In this document: piece by piece, positions 32,692 to 40,102 of the stretch
Position numbering within the stretch: position 1 is the stretch's first letter
Layout: every line of letters begins with the position of its first letter
Assembly (NCBI GenBank): GCA_947566645.1
Contig: CANOKL010000035.1
Location: forward strand, 1 to 45,537
DNA length: 45,537 nt
Direction of reading: 5' to 3'
Source of the DNA: an uncultured Lachnospiraceae bacterium
GTDB lineage: Bacteria; Bacillota; Clostridia; Lachnospirales; Lachnospiraceae
Position numbers and translations under genes: made by a program
Notes under the pieces: generated by a model
Told to the model about the DNA's origin: nothing
Database searches by the model: none
Seen by the model: only the letters and a program-made list of their open reading frames with translations

Positions 32692-33558
32692 ATGACCAAA
32701 AAAATCGCAGTAATCAACGATCTGTCCGGCTTCGGACGCTGTTCGCTCACCGCCGCCATTTCCGTTATCTCGGCAATGGGCGTACAGCCATGCCCTTTGC
32801 CTACAGCCATACTGACCGCACAGACAGGATATCCCAGCTATTATTTAGATGATTATACAGATAAAATGGAACATTTCCGCAGAGAATGGAAAAAGATGGG
32901 GCAGACCTTTGACGGGATCTACACCGGATTCGTTGCAGGTGAAGAACAGATCCGGCAGATCTTTCGTTTTATAGATACGTTTGACACTCCAGAAACTTTT
33001 CTTCTGGTGGATCCCGTCATGGGAGATGACGGAGTAAAATACGATATGTTTACACCAGAACTTCTGCGTCAGATGAAAAGGCTCGTACAAAAAGCAGACA
33101 TCATCACACCCAACCTGACCGAGCTCTGCCTTCTCGCTGACGCAGACTTCCACAGCATAAAAGGAATCACTGACACCGGTAAACTGCTTAAGACCATCCA
33201 CAGCCTTGCATACTCCCTGACCGAAGACGGACCTGCCCACATTATCGTTACCGGCATACACTTTACAGATGAAACCGGGACAACGCAGATGGGAAACTAC
33301 TATCTCTCAGGAGAACAGACAGCCCTGCGCGCATTCCCCTACATCGGACAGAGCTACTCCGGAACAGGCGACCTCTTCGCGTCCTGCCTCGCCGCAGGCA
33401 TTGCCGCCGGAAAAGACATACCCTCCATAATTGAGACAGCCGGCAGATTCCTGGAAATCTCCATAGCAGACTCCGTAAAAGAAGGCGTACCGCGCAATGA
33501 CGGGGTAAACTTCGAAAAACACCTCCACCTGCTTCAATCGGGGACACCCTGTTTTTAA
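32692..33558 (+). CDS. Pyridoxal/pyridoxamine kinase
   Basis: A 288-residue ribokinase-fold enzyme that phosphorylates B6 vitamers. INDLSGFGRCSLTAAISVIS near residue 9, LPTAILTAQTGYPSYYLDD near 37, VDPVMGDDGVKY near 110, ITPNLTELCLL near 143 and the anion-hole/catalytic YSGTGDLFAS near 224 match the PdxK/PdxY group. AAGGAGGAGACACAAC precedes the ATG. The C-terminus LQSGTPCF comes from a diverged repeat half (CGGGGACACCCTGTTTTTAA) joined to palindrome R5. It stands alone and converges with the sugar permease gene. Confidence 0.92.
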   Translation: MTKKIAVINDLSGFGRCSLTAAISVISAMGVQPCPLPTAILTAQTGYPSYYLDDYTDKMEHFRREWKKMGQTFDGIYTGFVAGEEQIRQIFRFIDTFDTPETFLLVDPVMGDDGVKYDMFTPELLRQMKRLVQKADIITPNLTELCLLADADFHSIKGITDTGKLLKTIHSLAYSLTEDGPAHIIVTGIHFTDETGTTQMGNYYLSGEQTALRAFPYIGQSYSGTGDLFASCLAAGIAAGKDIPSIIETAGRFLEISIADSVKEGVPRNDGVNFEKHLHLLQSGTPCF

Positions 33559-33599
33559 TTTGGGACGGGGCATTTTTAGAAATGCCCCGTCCCAAATTA
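33556..33599. repeat. GGGGACGGGG palindrome, copy R5
   Basis: A 44-bp palindrome with one internal mismatch (half-site TAATTTGGGACGGGGCATTT), between the convergent ends of the pyridoxal kinase and permease genes. The preceding 20 bp (CGGGGACACCCTGTTTTTAA) look like half of a sister element. Confidence 0.9.
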
Positions 33600-33605
33600 G
33601 CCACC

Positions 33606-34448
33606 TTACCCTTTTATGGCTCCGCTCATGAGGCCGTTTTCTATCTTGTCCTGGAAGAGTACGTATGCGATGATGACAGGTATGGTTGTGAGGCAGATTC
33701 CTGCCATGGATGCGCTGTAGTCTGTGCTGTATTCTCCGAAGAAGGCCAGAAGACCCATGGAGATGGTTCCTTTTTCTTTGTCGGTGATGAAGATGAGAGG
33801 GAACAGCAGGTTGTTCCATACCTGGATGAAGTTGAAGATGGAGACGCTTATGATTCCTGGCATGGACAGTGGGATGACCATCTGGAAGAATACCTGCCAG
33901 ATGCCTGCTCCGTCTATGATCATTGCTTCTTCCAGTTCTGTGGGGATGCTGTTCATGAATCCTGTCATTATGAGTACGGTCATGGGGAAGCAGAAGGCGG
34001 AGTAGAGTAAGAGCAGCATTCCGTAGTTGTTCATAATTCCCAGTTTTCCGAATACGTAGGACAGCGGAATCAGGACTGCCTGGATGGGGATCATCATGCC
34101 GGAGATGAAGAACAGGTAGATGCCGGACTTTATTTTGAAGCGGAACCTTGACAGGATGTAGGATGCCATGGTTCCGAACAGGCCTGAGATCAGGAGTGTC
34201 CCGGCTGCAAGCAGGATTGTGTTCAGGAAGTATCGCCCGATGTTTCCTACTTTCCATGCGGTTATGTAGTTTTCGAACCGGAGCTGTTCTGGCAGGGAGA
34301 TGAAGGAGGAAAAGATCTCCAGGTTTCCTTTTAATGAGCAGAATATGGAAAATATTAATGGGTAGACGTTGATTACTGCTATGGCAAGGAATATGAGAAA
34401 TCCGATCTTATGTCCCAGTGTGTGTACTCTTTTTTCAGCTTTTTTCAA
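33606..34448 (-). CDS. Carbohydrate ABC transporter permease (MalG/CUT1 type)
   Basis: A 280-residue permease with six helices. It begins HKIGFLIFLAIAVINVYPLIF; FISLPEQLRFENYITAWKVG near 51 is typical of the MalG branch, and the EAA loop reads EAMIIDGAGIWQVFFQMVIP near 186. It forms a heterodimer with the permease at 34730. TTG start at 34448 after AGAAGGGA. It is the last gene of the sugar-uptake unit and ends 7 bp from palindrome R5. The gap to the upstream permease holds a 19-bp tandem repeat. Confidence 0.92.
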   Translation of the reverse strand: MKKAEKRVHTLGHKIGFLIFLAIAVINVYPLIFSIFCSLKGNLEIFSSFISLPEQLRFENYITAWKVGNIGRYFLNTILLAAGTLLISGLFGTMASYILSRFRFKIKSGIYLFFISGMMIPIQAVLIPLSYVFGKLGIMNNYGMLLLLYSAFCFPMTVLIMTGFMNSIPTELEEAMIIDGAGIWQVFFQMVIPLSMPGIISVSIFNFIQVWNNLLFPLIFITDKEKGTISMGLLAFFGEYSTDYSASMAGICLTTIPVIIAYVLFQDKIENGLMSGAIKG

Positions 34449-34543
34449 ATTATCCCTTCTTTCTATACAGATTTATATTGATAGAGATTTGTCTATTTTT
34501 ATAGCATGCTATATATTTTATTCGCTTATTATGCTTATTTTCA

Positions 34544-34732
34544 GCACTCTGCATTTTTCTTGATTCTCTACATTTTCCTTAATTCTCTGTATTTTTCTTA
34601 ATTCTTTGTATTTTTCTCAGTTCTCTGTGTTTTTCTTAATTCCCTGTACTTTTCTTAGTTCTCTGTGCCTTTCTTAGTTTTCTGTGTTTTTCTTAGTTCT
34701 CTGTGCTTTTCTAATCCTCTGTACTTTTCTTA
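34544..34732. repeat. Tandem repeat: 10 units of about 19 bp
   Basis: Consensus unit on the plus strand RTTCTCTGTRTTTTTCTTA, repeated ten times without gaps (one unit is 18 bp), each differing at 1-5 positions. It fills most of the gap between the two permease genes and the last unit overlaps the stop codon of the upstream one. The transcript would carry an A-rich AGAAAAAYACAGAGAAYTA array. Units are directly adjacent, with no spacers. Confidence 0.95.
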
Positions 34733-35626
34733 ATACTCAATGCTTTCTCGTTTGTTCATGAGGCGCAGGCTTATGACGGATACCAGGGCGCTTAATATGA
34801 AGATAATTGTGGCAATTGCGCTTCCTGTTCCGTAATGGCCATAACGGTAGGATTCGTTGTACATCAGCAGTGCAGGTACGATCGTGGAATTGTCTGTACC
34901 GCCGGAGGGAGTCAGTATGTAAACCGTATCAAAGATCTTCAATACACCTGTTATGACCATGATCACGGACATTTTGACGGAATCCCAGAGCATGGGGATG
35001 TACAGATACCAGACCTTCCGGATGCCAGTGGCTCCGTCCATCTCGCCTGCCTCGATTACGGAATCCGGGATCGCGGTGAGACCGGCCAGGCAGATGATCA
35101 TGTAATAACCTACACTGGTCCAGGTGCTGACGATGATCAGGGCCGGCAGGGATGTTTCCGGGTCTACGAGCCACTGTCTGGCCAGATCCGGCAGTCCGGC
35201 ATGGATCAGCAGGGTATTGAGGATTCCCTTATCTGTGGGAAAATAGATGAAGTTCCACAGCAGAGCCACCGCGGTCACGGACAGTATCATGGGGATAAAA
35301 AAGGAGGCCTTGAAAAACCGTTTAAAATGTGTAAATTTATGTACCAGCAGTCCCAGTGCGAAGCCTAAGGGAACCTGGAGTATGACACTGGCGATTACGT
35401 ATAGAAACACATTCTTCAGGGATTTTAAAAATATATCGTTGCGGAACAGGTTTACAAAATTGTCCAGTCCCACGAATTCCAGGGGGACGGACTGAATTCC
35501 CGGCCATTCATGGAAGGAAAAGTAGATGGTCATGAGAACCGGAATCACTTCAAAACACAGATATATAAAGAATGCCGGAAATAAAAAGATGCATATAATT
35601 TTTTTATTTTTTCTGATTTTCTCCAA
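34730..35626 (-). CDS. Sugar ABC transporter permease (MalF/UgpA, CUT1 type)
   Basis: A 298-residue six-helix permease. It begins with KKIICIFLFPAFFIYLCFEV; VGLDNFVNLF near 52 is a family hallmark, and the EAA loop reads EAGEMDGATGIRKVWYLYIP near 193. TTG start at 35626 with AAAGGAG about 10 nt upstream. It lies 94 bp after the broken substrate-binding gene. The substrate is unknown; a glycosidase-like gene in the same unit suggests an oligosaccharide. Confidence 0.92.
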   Translation of the reverse strand: MEKIRKNKKIICIFLFPAFFIYLCFEVIPVLMTIYFSFHEWPGIQSVPLEFVGLDNFVNLFRNDIFLKSLKNVFLYVIASVILQVPLGFALGLLVHKFTHFKRFFKASFFIPMILSVTAVALLWNFIYFPTDKGILNTLLIHAGLPDLARQWLVDPETSLPALIIVSTWTSVGYYMIICLAGLTAIPDSVIEAGEMDGATGIRKVWYLYIPMLWDSVKMSVIMVITGVLKIFDTVYILTPSGGTDNSTIVPALLMYNESYRYGHYGTGSAIATIIFILSALVSVISLRLMNKRESIEY

Positions 35627-35720
35627 AAGAAATTACTCCTTTCATTTTACTGATACAGATACCGTGCAATCCGCACGGTATCTGTGAAATCCATCTGGTA
35701 TGATCTGCAGACAGGCTGAT

Positions 35721-36772
35721 TTACTTTGGACGGTTGGCGTCTATGTCTGCCTGGATTGCTTTTGCTGTTTCTTCCGGGGAATTGGAAAGCATCATATTCA
35801 GAATTCCGTTCCGGGACACGTCCACCAGTGTTGCGCATTTATCATAGTCAAAATACTCCCCTACAGAATTGGTAATGGTGTCAGTGTAGGAAACCATGTC
35901 CTTGAAGATCTGCGGTGCATTCTCTGGCGCTGTGATATTTTTATAAGGCGCAACTCTCATAGCCGCGTCCATTCTCTCCTGGATTGCCTCGGGCGTTGTC
36001 ATGTATTTTACTAGCTTTAATGTTGCATCTTTTTCTGCATCATCCATTGTGCCGGAAAGCATCCATCCGGAGGTGTATACGACTCTCGTATCCTTGTATT
36101 CCGGCTTGTCCTCAAAGTATGGGAAGGGGAAGAAGGAGATATCGTCTAAAATCTTGGAATCTGTGTTGTACATTTCCGGGATAATGGGGCTGCTGTGGGA
36201 GATCATTGCCACCTCTCCTGTCAGAAACTGGCTCATCTGCGTATTCACATCAATTCCTTCAAACCCGTCCATGAAAGCCTTCTTTTCCTTTAGATCCTTT
36301 GTAATCTGAAGGCACTCTACCACATCTTCATCTGTCCAGCTCTTATCTCCTACTCCAAGTGCGCGGATTCCTTCTGTGCCCCGGTCAGATCAAGAAGCAC
36401 GCCGCTCTGCGCCCACTCTGTAAGTCCGGCGATTGCAGGATAATAGAAGATATTCGGCGTCTCCCCGGTGGAGATGGCAACCTTAAGCTTATTGTTATAG
36501 GCCACTTCCTCATAGACGGAATCATTCTGGACTTCAATATCCGGATTGTCCTTCATGAATGCTGCAATCTGATCCTCATATACCTTAGCCATGGGGGTAT
36601 CGCCGCTGTCACGGCTCATAAATGTAATCTTTACCTTTGCTTTGCTGCTTTGTGCATCACTGCCGCTGTCTGAGGAAGAGTTGCCGTCACCGCTTCCTCC
36701 GGAACAGCCTGCAAGGGAACCCACAAGCATCACTGTCAGTAAACCGCTTAATAATCTGTTTCTCATACTCAT
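35721..36772 (-). pseudogene. Broken extracellular sugar-binding lipoprotein of the ABC transporter
   Basis: The N-terminal 140 residues (36772-36350) have a lipobox signal (VMLVGSLAGCSGG), VKITFMSRDSGD and GETPNIFYYPAIAGLTEWAQ, then run out of frame at VLLDLTGAQKESAHLE. The C-terminal part resumes in another frame as ALGVGDKSWTDEDVVECLQ (open to 35721) with FLTGEVAMISHS, VVYTSGWMLS and YMTTPEAIQ. Together they make about 340-345 residues against the family's usual 420-440, and the missing part is the middle of the first lobe. So this is an internal deletion plus frame change near 36350, not a single-base error. GGAGG precedes the ATG. The transporter probably lacks its own binding protein. 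Confidence 0.85.
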
Positions 36773-36810
36773 ACTTTTTCATCCTCCTTTATAAATGAAC
36801 TCATTAGTGT

Positions 36811-38843
36811 CTATTTCAGAAAATCTATAACGCACATCTGGTGACCCGCTATCTCTGGAATGGTAAATTCCACTGTATTTTCCTCCTCCCTGAATGGTAA
36901 TTCCTCCATAGATGGAGCGAGATAGATTCTCCTGACCCTCTTTTCCTTTCGTAAAATGATCTTTAAATTATATAATGGGACAACATCTTCAACAATATCC
37001 AGGAGTCTGCATTTTCTCTCTGGAATGTAATACAGAATATGTAAAATCTGCCGGTTCTTTTCCTTTTGCTCCATCAGATTTGTAATGACTCCTGACGGGC
37101 CGCTGTGAGAGACAAGCTGTATTGGCAGAAGCCGGCGCAGTTCATTCTGGAAGAGCACCTTGTACCAGTGGGGCGCTGTTTTCTGATAAGTGGAGAAAAT
37201 GGGGTGGATAAAGTATGCTGTGCTCTTTGTCTCCACCACTGCGGGGTAGCACTCCTTTCTTGCCGACGGGGAATGAAGGTGTGAGCAGAAGGTATCCTTC
37301 TCCCTGTTAAATACTGGACGTACTGCCATCTGGACATATTCTGCATTTTCTTTAGCTTCCACCCATGTGCCGCAGTCGTACATTACATGCTCCGCATCTG
37401 CAAGTCCTTCTGCCAGGTGAGCCTGGGGCTTCATGAAGTCCGGGCTGTAGGGCGCCTTTCCTTTGTAACGGACAGCAAGCTCTCTCACCATAAACCGGGT
37501 CTTCTGGATGTCGAGCCCTGATTCCCCGGTGCAGATGACCCTGCCGCCCATGCTGATATAGGAACCAAGCTTTGTCTTTAATTCTTCATCTACCGGTATG
37601 ACGTCTGGCAGTATCAGCAGCCGGTATCTGCCGAAATCCGACTGGCTGTCAATAAAGTCAAATTGCTGGCTTAATTCCATAAGCATCCTGGCGGTTCCCT
37701 CAGAGGCGCCTGGGATCTCACCGGCTTTTCCTGTCCCAAAGAACTCCTCAGCTGTAAAGACGCCGATCTCGGTCACCGGGACTGCTCCCTCGCACCAGGG
37801 CTCCTTGTCTTTTACTGACCCATATACCTCTCCGATCTGACGGTACATGTCTTTATCAGAACACCCCAGTAATCCATCTGGTCTCCTATGGTACATTTAC
37901 AGCCATTTGCCAGCATGGAAAAGACCTCATATTCCATTGCCGCCTGATTACGGAAAGCATGGAAGTCTCCCCATTCCGTATGAAATCTGCTGGTAAGTCC
38001 CAGGCACTCTTTCCCAAAGTTCCGCATATATTTTGCAGACACGGGGAAATCAAGATATCCCCACTCCACTCCCGGAAGAGATTCGAAGGAAAAATAGCTG
38101 TAATCCTTTGCCGCCGGTTTATCCAGATAACCTACATGCCCTTTGTTATAGCAGACATAAAAGTCCGGATTATATGACTTTGCAAAAGCTGTCAGGTCCT
38201 CCACCATCTCATAATAGGTCATCTGTGCGAAGCGCCTCCTGTCCCTGGCTGTCCGGGGATCCATTCCATTTTCCCTCATCCTCCTCTGACACTCGGGGCA
38301 GCAGCATTCATTCATAAATGCCGCATCATACCATACTCCTTCTGCCGGTATCGTCTCCAGCACCTCGCCAAACTGCTCCTTTAGAAAATCCCGGTATGCT
38401 GTATTGACACAGAGATTTTTATAAAAGCCCGGCTCAAAATACCCAAGCCCTTTATAATCCTGCAGGGCGCCATGTTCATCAATGCAGATCCACTCGGGAT
38501 GCATGTCCGCCGCCCGTTTATTCCAGCGGATCGTTGTATACAGATTCACCTTGATCCCATGCCTGTGGCAGGCTTCTGTCTGTTCTCTTAATAGATCCCT
38601 GTGCACCAGATGCGGGTGTACCATTTGGGGAAATTTCTTCGAGTCATAATAGAGCATCCCGTGATGGCAGCAGCTGAATAATGTGACGGAATTCACATGG
38701 GCTTCCTCCAGCGTGGAAGCAAATTCCTCTGCGTCAAAGTCTGCACATACGCCTTCAATCTTCTCACTTGTGTGGAAATCCAGATGAATCTGTCTGGATG
38801 GAACACCTTGTCTGTTTTCATTTTGGTTCTCCTTATTCCCCAC
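36811..38843 (-). pseudogene. Glycosidase-like gene (GH42-like trimerisation domain) split by a frameshift
   Basis: Two frames overlap at 37812-37896. The first (GTG 38843) encodes a TIM-barrel part: IHLDFHTSEKIEGV, ANGCKCTIGDQMD, with GVWYDAAFMNECCCPECQRR near 165. The second encodes a glutamine-amidotransferase-like domain of the GH42 middle type (YRLLILPDVIPVDEELKTKL and GSYISMGGRVICTGESG) and a beta-rich end. Reading through by adding one base after the CTG codon at 37859-37857 gives GVLDKDMYRQIGEVYGSVK, a natural continuation, so one G appears lost. The intact protein would be about 677 residues. No signal peptide: it would act on imported oligosaccharide. True mutation or sequencing error cannot be told apart here. 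Confidence 0.85.
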
Positions 38844-38880
38844 TTCTTATCCCTCCCTCCTTTGCTTTTGTGATGAAACC

Positions 38881-38909
38881 ATTATATAAATTTCCTCCCT
38901 TTTCGTGAA
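38881..38909 (-). promoter_or_regulatory. Promoter of the sugar-uptake unit
   Basis: Minus strand: TTCACG (38909-38904), 17-bp spacer, TATAAT (38886-38881). The -35 is weak, as expected for a promoter needing an activator such as the adjacent AraC-type response regulator. Confidence 0.55.
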
Positions 38910-38971
38910 TGAAAAATTTTTAGAGCGCCTGTAATATTTTTGGATAAATGCATAAAAAAGTTTCCTATATT

Positions 38972-39010
38972 AAAAAGAGTCTCGCATATTTTCACATGTG
39001 AAACTCTTTT
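38972..39010 (-). terminator. Intrinsic terminator of the two-component operon
   Basis: Minus strand: AAAAGAGTTTC pairs with GAGACTCTTTTT around a 16-nt loop that has its own small TTTCACATGTGAAA palindrome. It begins 3 bp after the response regulator stop. Confidence 0.75.
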
Positions 39011-39013
39011 ACT

Positions 39014-40102
39014 TTATATGTTTTCCTTCTTGATTTTGCGTTCTTCCAGATATTTTGACGGGGTGATTCCATACTGGCTTTTGAAAGACTTGCTGAAATA
39101 ATATGCGTCTGAATATCCCACCAGCTCTGCGACCTCCATCACTGTAATATCCGGGGTTTCTTCCATCATCTTCCTCCCCTGCTCCATGCGCACACGAATC
39201 AGATAACGGCTTAAGGAGCAGCCGTATTCCTTCTTAAATAAATTGCTCAGGTAGCTTGGGTTCACACCGATCTTCTCCGCGATCTGGTTCAGCCCGGTCT
39301 CGGTCTGCCAGTAATTTTCTTCAATGTACCTTTTTGCCTCAGATACCTTCTTCCTGCCCGATGGGACAAGCCTCTTCTCCAGGGGGGCAACTGTCTCTTC
39401 CAGAATTGCCAGAAGGCGGTCCTTAACCTCCTGGGCAGGAGACGTGCAGGCAAGCTGATTCATCTGCGCCATTTCCTCAGACATTTTTTCGGAAATCTCC
39501 ACGCCAAGCTCGGAGAGATACCCGGTAAAGTTCACGAGAATATCCATCGTCACATAGGACACCGTCTGCCTGGACATCTGTCTCTCTTCAAATAGAGCAA
39601 AGCTCCGGTCAATCACTGCATATGCTTCTTCATACTTTCTCCCCCTGAGAAGCGTAAGAAACTCCTGGGCACTGTAGGGCAGATCACCCATTACCTCCCG
39701 GATGCTCTGCTGTTCGAGGCTGATGCTGCTGTCGATTTTCCGGGCTGCATTCTCAAGCTCCTTTTCCAGCTCTGCAGGATCGAGGGGCTTTAAGAGAAAA
39801 CTGACTGCACCAAACTGGATGGCCTCCCTCGCATACTCGAATTCTCCATACGCTGTCAGTATCAGAATCTGAGTATCCGGAAGGATTTCCTTCACACGGC
39901 GGGATACCTCAAGTCCGTTCATGAACGGAATATTGATATCCATAATCATAATATCCGGCCTGAGCTTCTCTGCCTTTTCCACAGCCTCCCGTCCATCCTC
40001 TGCCTCACCTGCAATGGACAGTCCCAGCCTGTCCCACTCCACAGAACACTTCACATACTCCCGGAGAAGATATTCATCATCTACGATCAGTACCTTTTTC
40101 AT
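39014..40102 (-). CDS. YesN-type response regulator (receiver plus AraC DNA-binding domain)
   Basis: A 362-residue regulator. Receiver domain 1-120: VDDEYLLREYV, phosphoacceptor Asp in IMIMDINIPFMNGLE near 54, ILTAYGEFEYA and FLLKPLDPAEL. A middle helical part (about 130-250) follows. The C-terminal AraC domain has LNQIAEKIGVNPSYLSNLFK and VMEVAELVGYSDAYYFSKSF, then YGITPSKYLEERK. It overlaps the kinase gene by 26 bp. It probably activates the glycosidase/ABC genes immediately downstream when its kinase senses extracellular sugar. Confidence 0.95.
   Translation of the reverse strand: MKKVLIVDDEYLLREYVKCSVEWDRLGLSIAGEAEDGREAVEKAEKLRPDIMIMDINIPFMNGLEVSRRVKEILPDTQILILTAYGEFEYAREAIQFGAVSFLLKPLDPAELEKELENAARKIDSSISLEQQSIREVMGDLPYSAQEFLTLLRGRKYEEAYAVIDRSFALFEERQMSRQTVSYVTMDILVNFTGYLSELGVEISEKMSEEMAQMNQLACTSPAQEVKDRLLAILEETVAPLEKRLVPSGRKKVSEAKRYIEENYWQTETGLNQIAEKIGVNPSYLSNLFKKEYGCSLSRYLIRVRMEQGRKMMEETPDITVMEVAELVGYSDAYYFSKSFKSQYGITPSKYLEERKIKKENI

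Noticed and set aside
33307..34257. 316-residue minus-strand frame overlapping the permease
   Set aside because: His/Arg-rich shadow of the permease gene that also runs antisense through pyridoxal kinase and the palindrome.
34544..34732. CRISPR-like array
   Set aside because: Units are directly adjacent, degenerate and only 19 bp, with no unique spacers and no cas genes nearby.
36350..36360. Programmed frameshift in the sugar-binding protein
   Set aside because: No slippery heptamer is visible and a central block of the protein is missing, which favours deletion.
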